Shown: positions 27,459 to 35,603, counted from the first letter of the stretch. The stretch is 64,000 nucleotides of DNA from Cellulomonas sp. URHE0023 (GCF_000688475.1 NZ_JIAN01000007.1:372001-436000); one strand, 5' to 3'. Numbers and translations are program-made. Notes: generated by a model from the letters alone, not told the origin.

Positions 27459-28874
27459 TCAGAGGGTCGTCGTGACGCCGTTGGTGACCGGGACGACCAC
27501 GTGGGTCTCCGGCTCCTTGGTGGTGAGCTGGCTGATGATCTGGGTCAGGTCGAGGCCGGTGGTCGACTTGACCAGCTCCTGGAGCTGGACGAAGTTGCCC
27601 GCGACGGCCTTGGGCAGCGCTGACGCACCGTCGGTCGAGACGACCGTCAGCGTGTCGATGCTCGCCATCGGTGCGGCGAGCTGCCGCGCGATCTCCGGCA
27701 GCGTGTCCAGCAGCCGGTCGAACACGGCCGCCTGGTTGAACTCCTTGTACGCCTCGGCACGCTTCTGGAGCGCCTCGGCCTCCGCCTTGCCGCGCGCGAG
27801 CACTGCGGCAGCCTGAGCCTCGCCCTCGAGCGTGGTCGCCGTCGCCTGCGCCGACCGCAGCGCCAGCTCACCGGCGCCACGCAGCTCGTTCTCGGCCCGC
27901 GCCGCCTCGGCCGCCTTGACCGCGGTGACGCGCTGCGCCTCGGCCTGCTGCTCGAGCCGGTAGCGCTCGGCGTCGGCGGGGCGTCGCACCGTGGTGTCGA
28001 GCTGACGCTCGGTGAGGGCGGCCTGCCGCTGGGCGACGAGCTCCTCCTGCGCCAGGATCTCCTGCTGCCTGGCCGCCGCCTCGAGGGGGCCGGCCGACGC
28101 CGACAGCGCCTTGGCGCGGTCGGTCTCCGCGAGGATCTCCGCCTGGCGCAGGTCGAGCGCACGCTGGTAGTTGGCCACCTGCGTCTCGGAGTCGATCCGC
28201 TTCTCCTCGGACAGGCGACGCGCCTCGGCCTCGGCGATCTCCGCCTCGCGACGGATCGCGGCGGCGGAGGCACGGCCCATGTCCAGGATGTACGTGCCGC
28301 CACCGTGGTCGGTGACCTCCTGGATCGTGAACGCGTCGAGGCTCAGGCCCTGGGCGCTCAGCGAACCGGTGACGGACTCGAGCACCTGCTGGCTGAACGA
28401 CTCCCGGTCCCGGATCACCTGCTCCACGGTGAGGTTGCCGACGATGGCGCGAAGGGCACCGGAGAGCTGGTTCGTCGTGAAGTTGTCCACCTCTTCCTGC
28501 TGGCTGCCGAAGCGCTGCGCGGCCGCCCGGATCGAGACGTCCTCGTTGTGCACCTTGACGATCGCGACGCCCGAGACGTTCAGTGCGATGCCCTGCGAGG
28601 ACGGCGCACCGTTGACTTCGACCGTGATACGCCGCGACGACATGTCCAGCACCGAGAGCTGCTGGACGAACGGCAGGACGAACACGCCGCCACCCGTGAC
28701 GACCTTCTGCCCGGACAGGTCGCCCGATCCCCTGCCCTTGCGTCCCGTGACGATGAACGCCTCGTTCGGCTTGGCGACGCGGTACCTGTTCGCGATGCCG
28801 ATCCCGACCATGATCAAGACCACGACGAGCGCGACCACCCCGAGGATGGCCATCCAGTCAGCGTTCTCCAGCAC
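27459..28874 (-). CDS. flotillin-like SPFH-domain protein
   Basis: A ~471-residue membrane-scaffold protein. An N-terminal hydrophobic helix (MAILGVVALVVVLIMVGIGI) precedes an SPFH/Band-7 domain (about 30-190). A long Ala/Glu/Arg-rich coiled coil (about 195-400) and an SPFH tail with LPEIARQLAAPMASIDTLTVVS follow. Flotillins organise membrane microdomains. The in-frame GTG at 28874 is preceded by AGGAGA at 6-base spacing; the GTG at 28880 abuts that site and is less likely. It follows an NfeD-like gene, the usual flotillin partner. Confidence 0.93.
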   Translation of the reverse strand: MLENADWMAILGVVALVVVLIMVGIGIANRYRVAKPNEAFIVTGRKGRGSGDLSGQKVVTGGGVFVLPFVQQLSVLDMSSRRITVEVNGAPSSQGIALNVSGVAIVKVHNEDVSIRAAAQRFGSQQEEVDNFTTNQLSGALRAIVGNLTVEQVIRDRESFSQQVLESVTGSLSAQGLSLDAFTIQEVTDHGGGTYILDMGRASAAAIRREAEIAEAEARRLSEEKRIDSETQVANYQRALDLRQAEILAETDRAKALSASAGPLEAAARQQEILAQEELVAQRQAALTERQLDTTVRRPADAERYRLEQQAEAQRVTAVKAAEAARAENELRGAGELALRSAQATATTLEGEAQAAAVLARGKAEAEALQKRAEAYKEFNQAAVFDRLLDTLPEIARQLAAPMASIDTLTVVSTDGASALPKAVAGNFVQLQELVKSTTGLDLTQIISQLTTKEPETHVVVPVTNGVTTTL

Positions 28875-28921
28875 GTGCACTCTCCTGTGTTCGATGTAGC
28901 GGTGGTGGACGAGGTGGTCGA

Positions 28922-29422
28922 CTACTCGGGTGCGGCGACCTTCACCACGCCCGGTCCGACGTTGGAGACGATGGTGACCACGGACCCGGTCGGTACCGGG
29001 ACGTCCGCCCGAGCCGCCAGGGCGGCGCTCTGGCCGGCGACGGTCAGCGCGACCTGACCGAGCCCGCCGGCCGGGATGGAGGTGGTCACGGTCGCCGCGA
29101 GCCCGACGTAGTCGCTGCTCGTGATCTGGTGCGCCGTCGGCCCGTGGGTCAGCGCCCGCGTGGCGTAGCCGGCCACGACCGCGACCACGAGACCGGCAAC
29201 GAGCCCGAGTCCCGCAGCTGCGAGCGCACCAACGTCGGTCACGGTGGTGACGATGCCGCCGACGATGCCGAACGTGGCGACGAACGCGAGCACGACGGCG
29301 GACGACAGGTACCCGCCGGTGAAGTCGACCGCATCGACCACGCCGTCGAGGAGGTCGCCGGACACGACGGTGAGCACGAGCAGGAGCAGGGCGACAGCGG
29401 CGATCACCCAGAAGATCAGCAT
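28922..29422 (-). CDS. NfeD-like membrane protein, partner of the flotillin
   Basis: A 166-residue protein. Three hydrophobic segments are visible: VIAAVALLLLVLTVVSG, AVVLAFVATFGIVGGIV and AAAGLGLVAGLVVAVVAGY. They precede a C-terminal beta-rich, OB-fold-like domain (SSDYVGLAATVTTSIPAGG, VPTGSVVTIVSNVGPGVVKV). NfeD/YuaF proteins accompany flotillins and influence their localisation. It is 47 bp upstream of the flotillin gene on the same strand. Confidence 0.75.
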   Translation of the reverse strand: MLIFWVIAAVALLLLVLTVVSGDLLDGVVDAVDFTGGYLSSAVVLAFVATFGIVGGIVTTVTDVGALAAAGLGLVAGLVVAVVAGYATRALTHGPTAHQITSSDYVGLAATVTTSIPAGGLGQVALTVAGQSAALAARADVPVPTGSVVTIVSNVGPGVVKVAAPE

Positions 29423-29461
29423 GCGGTGGGTCGTCCTTCAGTCGTGGGAGCCGAACATTCG

Positions 29462-29467
29462 GTTATA
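29462..29467 (-). promoter_or_regulatory. possible -10 element for the NfeD-flotillin operon
   Basis: TATAAC on the minus strand stands in the only A/T-rich patch of this intergenic region, 40-45 bp upstream of the NfeD-like start. The palindrome CCGAA-CA-TTCGG lies beside it on its downstream side. No convincing -35 was found at 17 bp. It could serve an alternative sigma factor. Confidence 0.25.
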
Positions 29468-29576
29468 CAGGTTCGGCACACCCTGGCGGGCCCGGTTGCG
29501 CACACGAGTTCTGGCTCGGCGAGCCGCTGACCTGGGACCACGCGCAATGTCAGTGGTGCGTGGCAGCGTGGACACC

Positions 29577-29978
29577 GTGGAGATCACCCGTTTGCAACCG
29601 GCCGGTCTCGTCGTGAGCCCGGCGTTCAGCCATGTCGCCGTCGTGCCCGCGGGCGCGACGACCCTCTACGTCGGCGGCCAGAACGGCGTCGACGACACGG
29701 GCGCGGTCGTGTCGCAGGACGCCGCCGCGCAGTCGGTGCGGGCCGTCGAGAACGTCCGGACCGCACTGGAGGCCGCCGGCGCGACGCTGGCGGACGTCGT
29801 GCAGTGGACCGTCTTCATCCACCAGGACGCAGATCTGCGCGCGGCCTACGGCGCGATCGCTCCGCTGCTCTCCGGACCGGGGGCGCCACCTCTGGTCACC
29901 GCCGCGGTGGTCGCCGGGCTCGGCGTGCCGGGCGCACTGATCGAGGTGAGCGTCATCGCCGCCGTCGCGGCGGACTGA
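29577..29978 (+). CDS. RidA-family protein
   Basis: A ~133-residue trimeric-type RidA/YjgF protein (SHVAVVPAGATTLYVGGQNGVD, ENVRTALEAAGATLADVVQWTVF, PPLVTAAVVAGLGVPGALIEVSVIA). Classic RidA enzymes deaminate reactive enamines and imines. Here the strictly conserved Arg of the IPxxxRxx motif seems replaced (TAAVVAGL), so it is probably a RidA-like subgroup without deaminase activity. GTG at 29577 sits at the domain edge; ATG at 29547 would add ten residues. Confidence 0.82.
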   Translation: MEITRLQPAGLVVSPAFSHVAVVPAGATTLYVGGQNGVDDTGAVVSQDAAAQSVRAVENVRTALEAAGATLADVVQWTVFIHQDADLRAAYGAIAPLLSGPGAPPLVTAAVVAGLGVPGALIEVSVIAAVAAD

Positions 29979-30299
29979 GCACCGTGCGCGAGTCGATCCG
30001 CTACCGGCCGACCGCCGACGACCGTGCGCTGGAGCTGGTCGCTCGCCGCGAAAGACGCCAGCTGGTCGAGGATCTCGCCGGGCATCAGGGCGAGCCTGAG
30101 CCCGGCGCTCGCAACGATGAGCGCGTCATGGTCGGCGAGCAGAGTACGGAGCCCGGCCCAGCACCCGACGGCAGCCGCGTGCACCGGCTCGTCCCGGCCG
30201 CGCCGGCACGTGGTCCAGCGGCCCCTCCTTCGCAGGCATCTTCCGCGCGAGATCAGGCTCTAGCGTCAACCGCAGGTTGACGCTAGGTGCGGGGACTGA
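29979..30299. other. 321-bp gene-free stretch with a possible decayed reading frame
   Basis: No intact gene is seen. On the minus strand, about 30018-30184, a frame with fairly high third-position GC reads HAAAVGCWAGLRTLLADH, then SAGLRLALMPGEIL and DQLASFAAS. This looks protein-like, but it has no good ribosome site and runs into the RidA gene. It may be a remnant of a deleted gene. The right end holds a perfect 27-bp palindrome, listed separately. Confidence 0.35.
30260..30286. promoter_or_regulatory. perfect 27-bp palindrome (12-bp arms, 3-bp centre)
   Basis: CTAGCGTCAACC (30260-30271), then GCA, then GGTTGACGCTAG (30275-30286). It starts 14 bp after the stop of the convergent cupin gene, so it can act as a hairpin terminator for that transcript. 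The half-site TCAACC/GGTTGA resembles MerR-family operators, and a regulator site left from a deleted gene is the alternative. No T-tract is present on either strand. Confidence 0.5.
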
Positions 30300-30632
30300 T
30301 CACCCGGAGGCGTTGGAGTGCTCTGTGGTGGCGTGCTCTGCGGGCGCGAACACCACGACGATGTGCAGCTCCTCGACAACGTCGACGAAACGGTGCTCCT
30401 CCAGCGCGGGTACGAACGCAACCGACCCAGGTCCCACGTCGACCGTGAGGCCTGGCGTCCACAACGACGCCCGGCCTCGCAGCACGACGTAGATCTCGTC
30501 CTCGGTGTGCGGTTGCTGACCGTCGACGGCGCCGACACCGAGCACGGCGGTTCCGACGCTCATCGACGGAACACGCAGGACCTCGGCGTACGACCTCGAG
30601 CCGTCGGTGGCGGCGGTGTTCAGCAGATGCAC
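30300..30632 (-). CDS. cupin-domain protein
   Basis: A ~110-residue single-domain cupin. It has SVGTAVLGVGAVDGQQPHTEDEIYVVLRG (motif 1, with His and Glu ligands in HTEDE) and VAFVPALEEHRFVDV (motif 2, with His). GTG at 30632 gives a compact domain, and the frame extends upstream without conservation. The metal and substrate are unknown. It is convergent with the RidA gene across the palindrome region. Confidence 0.8.
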   Translation of the reverse strand: MHLLNTAATDGSRSYAEVLRVPSMSVGTAVLGVGAVDGQQPHTEDEIYVVLRGRASLWTPGLTVDVGPGSVAFVPALEEHRFVDVVEELHIVVVFAPAEHATTEHSNASG

Positions 30633-30724
30633 GGACTCATCATCACCGAACCCGTCACACGTCGCGTGGCGTCCTTGCGAGCGTCGTGCGGACGGCTGGC
30701 TGCCCGACCGGGGATGATGTCGGG

Positions 30725-32053
30725 GTGAGCACATCGAGCACGACCTCCGCCGACCGCACCGAGACCGGTCGCCGGTTCCGCACCGCCCTGTTCGTCGACT
30801 TCGACAACGTCTACATCGGCCTGCAGCGGCTCGACCCGGTGGCGGCCGAGGCGTTCGCCACGGACCCGGCGCACTGGCTGAGTGAGCTCGAGACCGGCAC
30901 CGACTCCGAGGGCGACTTCACGCGGAAGTTCCTGGTCCGCGCGTGCTACCTCAACCCGTCCCGGTTCGCGCAGTTCCGACCCAACTTCACGCGTGCCGGG
31001 TTCCAGGTGGTCGACTGCCCGTCGCTGACCCAGCAGGGCAAGAGCAGCGCCGACATCAACCTCGTGCTGGATGCCGTGGACGCGCTCGCCGCGCCGACGC
31101 GGTACGAAGAGTTCGTCATCGTGTCTGCCGACGCGGACTTCACTCCCCTGGCTCAGCGCTGCCGCGCCGCCGACCGTCGCGTGACCATCATGACTGCGAG
31201 CCCGGCCGCGGCCGCCTACCGGGCCGTCGCCGACCACGTGATCACCGCCGACGACCTGGCCGAGCTGGTGACCAGCACCGCGTCAACCCTCAACGTCGAG
31301 GCGCCGCGCGCTGCCGTGGTCGTTCCGCCGGCGAGAGGTCGCACCAAGACTGCGGGGAAGGCCGAGCAGCCCGAGAAGGCCATCGAGACGCCTCCTGCGA
31401 CCCCCGTGGTCCCCGCGAGCGAGGCCGCCCGCAAGGCGATCCTGCAGCGGGTTCGCACCGCGGACCGGCCGGTCACGCTCGGCGCAGTCGCTGGCGCCGC
31501 CCAGAAGGCCGACCCCGCGTTGACCGGTTCCAGCTGGGGAGGCGCCGGCGGTTTCCTCCAGTGGCTCGCCCGGAACGTGCCCGAGGTCGCCTCGTCGCCG
31601 CGCCCGCCTGGCTACGTCTGGGACCCGAAGCGGTTCGGCGAGGCCGACCTGCCGGGAGCAGTCGCCGAGGCCGACACCGACCCGAGCGCGCTGCAGCGCC
31701 AGGTCACGGCCGTCACGGACACTCCCGGTCTGAGCAGGTCGAACTACCGGGTCCTGCTGACCGCGCTCGCTGCCGACATCGCCGCGCACCCGTTCGACCG
31801 GGCGGAGACCTCCCGACGCGTGCGCAACGCGTGCCAGGAGGCGGGCGCTGCGGTCGGCCGGTCGACCGTCAACTTCGTCATCTCCGGTGCGCTGTACGGG
31901 GGCGAGCAGCTGACGTCCAAGACCACGGCAAAGGACGTCGCGGCCGCGTGGGCCGACAACGTGGTGGGCCTGTGCCGGGGCGCCCGGATGGAGCTGAGCA
32001 ACGGCGATGTCGCGGCCATCCGCGACTGGGTCGGCGGAGGCCTGCTGAAGTAG
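30725..32053 (+). CDS. NYN-domain putative ribonuclease with OST-HTH/LOTUS domains
   Basis: A 442-residue protein. The NYN (PIN-like) domain covers about residues 15-165. Its acidic residues are in LFVDFDNVYIG, KSSADINLVLDAVDAL and FVIVSADADFTPLA, which would bind catalytic metal. A basic linker is followed by a first OST-HTH/LOTUS domain (about 235-315, AARKAILQRVRTADRPVTLG to PGYVWDPKRFG). A second related domain (about 330-410) follows. LOTUS domains bind RNA, so an RNA-processing nuclease is likely. GTG at 30725 is used. A large hairpin structure follows the stop. Confidence 0.9.
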   Translation: MSTSSTTSADRTETGRRFRTALFVDFDNVYIGLQRLDPVAAEAFATDPAHWLSELETGTDSEGDFTRKFLVRACYLNPSRFAQFRPNFTRAGFQVVDCPSLTQQGKSSADINLVLDAVDALAAPTRYEEFVIVSADADFTPLAQRCRAADRRVTIMTASPAAAAYRAVADHVITADDLAELVTSTASTLNVEAPRAAVVVPPARGRTKTAGKAEQPEKAIETPPATPVVPASEAARKAILQRVRTADRPVTLGAVAGAAQKADPALTGSSWGGAGGFLQWLARNVPEVASSPRPPGYVWDPKRFGEADLPGAVAEADTDPSALQRQVTAVTDTPGLSRSNYRVLLTALAADIAAHPFDRAETSRRVRNACQEAGAAVGRSTVNFVISGALYGGEQLTSKTTAKDVAAAWADNVVGLCRGARMELSNGDVAAIRDWVGGGLLK

Positions 32054-32090
32054 CAGCCTCGCGACGAGGCAGGTGCGCCGCTGACGCCGT

Positions 32091-32140
32091 GGCCCTTCCT
32101 CCCCTCGGCGGGAGGGTCACCCTTCCGGGTGGGAAGGGCC
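32091..32140 (+). terminator. multi-stem RNA structure / terminator after the NYN gene
   Basis: GGCCCTTCC (32091-32099) pairs with GGAAGGGCC (32132-32140). Inside are two further hairpins: CCTCCC/GGGAGG (32098-32103 with 32110-32115) and CACCC/GGGTG (32118-32122 with 32127-32131). With a 7-bp outer stem all three can form together as a three-way junction. It lies 38 bases after the stop, so a terminator is the simplest role; a small structured RNA is possible. Confidence 0.5.
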
Positions 32141-32210
32141 GCGGGCGACGTTTCCCTTACCGGTACACCTTGCGCGCCGATGTCCGGTTCGCCATGCTCG
32201 TGGAGACGCG

Positions 32211-32224
32211 TGGGAGCGCTCCCC
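32211..32224. promoter_or_regulatory. CebR/CelR operator upstream of the GH6 gene
   Basis: TGGGAGCGCTCCCC matches 13 of 14 positions of the known CebR/CelR operator TGGGAGCGCTCCCA, where LacI-type repressors release DNA on binding cellobiose. It ends 47 bp before the GH6 start codon. A second, 12-of-14 match lies inside the signal-peptide coding sequence at 32324-32337. Confidence 0.8.
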
Positions 32225-32271
32225 GCGTCAGTCACGAGAACGGTCATCCGACAACGACGTAGGAGACTTCC

Positions 32272-33573
32272 GTGCCCCATCCCCCGGTAAGAACACGCCC
32301 GAGAGCACTAGCGGCCGGCGCCGTGGTAGCGCTCTCACTCGGTCTCGCACTCGGCACTGCCGCCCCCGCCAGCGCCCACGACCACCACCAGCCCGGCCCC
32401 GCGACCCGCCTGTTCACCCCGCCACCCGACTCGGGCGCGGTCCAGCAGATCGCCGAGCTGGCCAAGAGCCACCAGTGGTCCGACGCGCTCGCGATCACCA
32501 AGATGGTGGCGACACCTCAGGCGGTGTGGTTCACGCAGGGCACGCCCGCCGAGGTCAAGAAGTCGGTCCAGAAGACCATGCGCCAGGCCCGGCTCACGCA
32601 CACGATCCCCGTGCTCGTCGCGTACAACCTGCCGTTCCGGGACTGCGCCCAGTACTCCGCGGGCGGTGCTGCGGACACCGCGAGCTACCTCGCCTGGATT
32701 GACGGGTTCACGGCCGGGATCGGCGACGGTCAGGCGATCGTCCTGGTCGAGCCCGACGGCCTCGGCATCATCCCCTGGAACATCCCGATCACGGACCCCG
32801 AACGGAAGTTCGAGTGGTGCCAACCGGCCGAGCTCGACCCGGCAACGGCTGCCCCCGACCGGTTCACGCAGCTCAACGGCGCGGTGGACCGCCTCACCGC
32901 TCTGCCGAACACGACGGTCTACCTCGACGGCACGCACAGCGGCTGGCTCGGCGCGGGTGACATCGCCGACCGCCTGCACCAGGCCGGCGTCGATAAGGCC
33001 GACGGGTTCTTCCTCAACGTGTCCAACTACGAGCTCACGGAACGCCAGGCCAAGTACGCGTCGTGGATCTCGCAGTGCCTCTGGTACGGCACCAACCCGG
33101 CCGAGGGCGGCTGGCGCGTCGGGCACTTCGACTACTGCGGGAGCCAGTACTACCCGGCGTCGCCCGGCGACTTCAGCACCTGGGGACTGACCGACCAGTG
33201 GTACGTCGACAACGTCACCAACGCCGCCAACCCGCCCAGCGGACCGGACGTGCTGGCGCACGCGGTGATCGACACGAGCCGTAACGGCCAGGGTCCCTGG
33301 ACCGCCCCGGCGGGCAGCCCGTCCGGCGACCCGCAGGTGTGGTGCAACCCGCCTGACCGCCGGCTCGGTCCGAAGCCGACGCTCACCACCGGCAACCCGT
33401 ACGTGGACGCGTACCTGTGGGTCAAGATCCCCGGCGAGTCCGACGGCGAGTGCACGCGGTGGGCGCCCGCCGGGGGCATCGACCCGGTCCGCGGGTACGC
33501 CGACCCGGCGGCGGGTGCCTGGTTCCCGCAGATGGCGCTCGAGCTCGTGCACAACGCGAACCCTGCTCAGTAG
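32272..33573 (+). CDS. secreted GH6 cellulase (endoglucanase or cellobiohydrolase)
   Basis: A 433-residue glycoside hydrolase. The signal peptide ends ASA-HDH near residue 36. The GH6 domain fills the rest, with no carbohydrate-binding module or linker. Signatures are VAYNLPFRDCAQYSAGG and VLVEPDGLG with the catalytic acid Asp; QVWCNPPDRRLGPKPT and IPGESDGEC hold the base-region Asp. It cleaves beta-1,4-glucan with inversion. AGGAG before GTG at 32272 supports the start. A CebR-type operator just upstream indicates cellobiose induction. The first codons are rich in rare ones (GTA, AGA, ACA, AGA, CTA). Confidence 0.95.
   Translation: MPHPPVRTRPRALAAGAVVALSLGLALGTAAPASAHDHHQPGPATRLFTPPPDSGAVQQIAELAKSHQWSDALAITKMVATPQAVWFTQGTPAEVKKSVQKTMRQARLTHTIPVLVAYNLPFRDCAQYSAGGAADTASYLAWIDGFTAGIGDGQAIVLVEPDGLGIIPWNIPITDPERKFEWCQPAELDPATAAPDRFTQLNGAVDRLTALPNTTVYLDGTHSGWLGAGDIADRLHQAGVDKADGFFLNVSNYELTERQAKYASWISQCLWYGTNPAEGGWRVGHFDYCGSQYYPASPGDFSTWGLTDQWYVDNVTNAANPPSGPDVLAHAVIDTSRNGQGPWTAPAGSPSGDPQVWCNPPDRRLGPKPTLTTGNPYVDAYLWVKIPGESDGECTRWAPAGGIDPVRGYADPAAGAWFPQMALELVHNANPAQ
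32324..32337. promoter_or_regulatory. second, degenerate CebR-like site inside the GH6 coding start
   Basis: TGGTAGCGCTCTCA matches 12 of 14 positions of the CebR consensus and lies 113 bp downstream of the main site. It uses GTA and TCA codons, unusual in this genome, within the signal-peptide region. It may act as an auxiliary operator. Confidence 0.4.
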
Positions 33574-33581
33574 CAGGCCTC

Positions 33582-33615
33582 CGGACCGGGGCGGCACATC
33601 GGCCGCCCCGGTCCG
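33582..33615. terminator. bidirectional hairpin terminator between GH6 and the membrane-protein gene
   Basis: GGACCGGGGCGGC (33583-33595) and GCCGCCCCGGTCC (33602-33614) form a perfect 13-bp stem, 14 bp with the flanking C-G pair, with loop ACATCG. It lies between two convergent genes, nine bases after the GH6 stop and 13 before the other stop, so it can end both transcripts. Confidence 0.75.
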
Positions 33616-33627
33616 CGCACCCCGGCC

Positions 33628-34314
33628 TCACGCCTCGGCGGTCTGGGCGGTCTCGAGCTTCGCGCTCGAAGCGGTCGCCTGCCTGGCCAGTGAACGCGTC
33701 GCGAGGGCGAAGGCCCACACCACCGGGAGCACAGCCGCACCGAGCGCGACGACCGTACTGAGCACGACGAGGCTCACCAGCCAGGTCGCGAGCAGCAGGC
33801 CCGTCGCGATCGGCCGGAACCGGCGGTACAGGAGGACGATCCCCAGCCAGGTCGAGCCGACGAGACCGATGACGATTCCGGGGAACGAGAGCAGGTTCGC
33901 CGAGGCATCGACGGCGGTCGGGGTGACCAGGGAGACGTAGTACGACCCGAACCCGCCGAGGGTCCCCAGAACGAGGCCGATGAGGAAGACGCGCCAGGCC
34001 CATCGCTCTGCCCGACCCGGAGTGCGAGCAGCGCGGACCACGAGTGCTGCGAGCACAGCGATGGCCATGATCGGGAACCACAGCTTGCCGTAGGTGACGT
34101 AGACCGTCTCCGGCGACGCCCAGTCGAGCAGCGGCGCCAGCACATCGGCTGCCGGGACGGCCCACGCACGGGTGATAGCGGTCTCGAGATCCGCCGCGCC
34201 GTCGACCGTCGCGAAACGGGCCAGCGCATGCAGGGGTGCAAGGACGACACCGGACCACGCCGCGACCCAGGAGGCGAATGCGGTCCGGCGGACCGTTGAC
34301 GGGCTGGTGAACAT
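33628..34314 (-). CDS. six-helix integral membrane protein of unknown function
   Basis: A 228-residue membrane protein. Helices include FASWVAAWSGVVLAPLHAL, LWFPIMAIAVLAALVV, VFLIGLVLGTLGGFGSYYV, FPGIVIGLVGSTWLGIVLLY and LLLATWLVSLVVLSTVVAL. ATG at 34314 is preceded by GGGAG at 6-base spacing. It is divergent from a two-component system and is a natural candidate for its target or for an accessory sensor. No catalytic motif was recognised. Confidence 0.72.
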   Translation of the reverse strand: MFTSPSTVRRTAFASWVAAWSGVVLAPLHALARFATVDGAADLETAITRAWAVPAADVLAPLLDWASPETVYVTYGKLWFPIMAIAVLAALVVRAARTPGRAERWAWRVFLIGLVLGTLGGFGSYYVSLVTPTAVDASANLLSFPGIVIGLVGSTWLGIVLLYRRFRPIATGLLLATWLVSLVVLSTVVALGAAVLPVVWAFALATRSLARQATASSAKLETAQTAEA

Positions 34315-34448
34315 GGCAGCTCCCGAGGTGAGGCACACGTGTAGCGGACCCTTCGGACGCTAGGGAGCGCCCCTCGCCGCGTCATCAACCGAAGGCTGGA
34401 ACGTCCATCTCAACCCTCGGGTGGACGCGTCGCGCGAAAAGCAAGGCC

Positions 34449-34454
34449 TACGTT
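34449..34454 (+). promoter_or_regulatory. possible -10 (TACGTT) for a leaderless kinase mRNA
   Basis: TACGTT fits TAnnnT and ends six bases before ATG 34461. The bases before the ATG (TCTTTCC) contain no ribosome binding site. Together these suggest transcription starting at or next to the start codon. A clear -35 was not seen at 17-18 bp. Confidence 0.35.
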
Positions 34455-34460
34455 CTTTCC

Positions 34461-35603
34461 ATGGGTCGCCACGCCCCGCCCCGGCCTCCACGGTGGGACA
34501 TCGCTCTCGCCGGCGGGATCACGGTTCTCGCGGTCGGCGAGGTCGTGTTCAACCCGGCCATGGCTCCTTGGCCGGCCGCACTGGTCTGCGGGGTCGGGAT
34601 GGCCGCCACCGTGGCCTACCGACGGATCGCACCGCTCGCCGCGGCCGTCGTCGCCACACTGCTCGGGATCCTGGTGGTGGCGGCGGGCGTGCCGCTCGAC
34701 GAGCCGATCGTCGAGCTCCTCGTGGTGGTCGTGCTCGCATACTCCCTCGCGTCGTACGCGCCGCCTCGGCACGCCGTGGCCGGCCTGGTCACACTGGCCT
34801 GCGGCGGCGTGCTGCAGACCGTGGTGAGCGGAGAGGAGCTCGGGAACTTCCTGTTCGGGTTCATCTTCTTTGCGGCGATGGGCCTCATGGGCAACCAAGT
34901 GCGGCGCCGCACGGCCCGTGCCGTGGGGCTCGAGCGGCAGGCGATGCTCGCCGCACAGGAGCTCGACGAGTCCGACCGCCGGAGCCGGGCCGACGAACGC
35001 CTCCGGATCGCGCGCGAGGTCCACGACGTCGTCTCACACTCGATCAGCGTCATGGTCGTCCAGGCCGGTGCGGCCGAGCAGGTCGCCCCCACTGATCCGG
35101 AGCGCTCGGTCGAGGCGATGCGCACGATCCAGCGCACAGGACGCGAGGCGATGGCGGAGATGAGTCGGATGCTCGGCGTCCTGCGCGGGGGTGGTGAGGA
35201 CCTGGGACTCGCGCCGCAGCCCGGCATCCGCGACCTGCCTGCCCTCCTCGACACCGGTCGCACCGTCGGCCTCGACGTCGCGCTCGAGGTCGGCGGCGAG
35301 CCTCGGACCATGGCTGCCGGGGTCGAGCTCGCGGTCTACCGGATCGTCCAGGAAGCTCTCACCAACACGCTCAAGCACAGCGGACCGGTGCACGTGACCG
35401 TCCGTCTGATCTACACCGCGACCGACCTGGAGGTCACCGTCGTCGACGACGGCACAGGTGGGCTCGCCGACGAGCTCTCGGGTGGACACGGACTGGTCGG
35501 CCTCTCCGAGCGGGTTGCCCTGTACACCGGAAGCCTGACCGCTGGCGCCTCCCCCGGCGGCGGCTACGGACTGCGTGCGACGTTCCCGCTGGTAGACCCG
35601 TGA
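34461..35603 (+). CDS. NarL-family sensor histidine kinase
   Basis: A 380-residue kinase. The first ~150 residues hold about five hydrophobic helices (ALAGGITVLAVGEVVF, AAAVVATLLGILVVAAG, ELLVVVVLAYSLASYA). HisKA_3 follows with the phospho-His in REVHDVVSHSISVMVV, then HATPase with QEALTNTLKHS, VVDDGTGGL and GGHGLVGLSERVAL. It overlaps the response regulator start (GTGA). The divergent membrane protein at 33628-34314 shares its promoter region. The stimulus is unknown. Confidence 0.93.
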   Translation: MGRHAPPRPPRWDIALAGGITVLAVGEVVFNPAMAPWPAALVCGVGMAATVAYRRIAPLAAAVVATLLGILVVAAGVPLDEPIVELLVVVVLAYSLASYAPPRHAVAGLVTLACGGVLQTVVSGEELGNFLFGFIFFAAMGLMGNQVRRRTARAVGLERQAMLAAQELDESDRRSRADERLRIAREVHDVVSHSISVMVVQAGAAEQVAPTDPERSVEAMRTIQRTGREAMAEMSRMLGVLRGGGEDLGLAPQPGIRDLPALLDTGRTVGLDVALEVGGEPRTMAAGVELAVYRIVQEALTNTLKHSGPVHVTVRLIYTATDLEVTVVDDGTGGLADELSGGHGLVGLSERVALYTGSLTAGASPGGGYGLRATFPLVDP

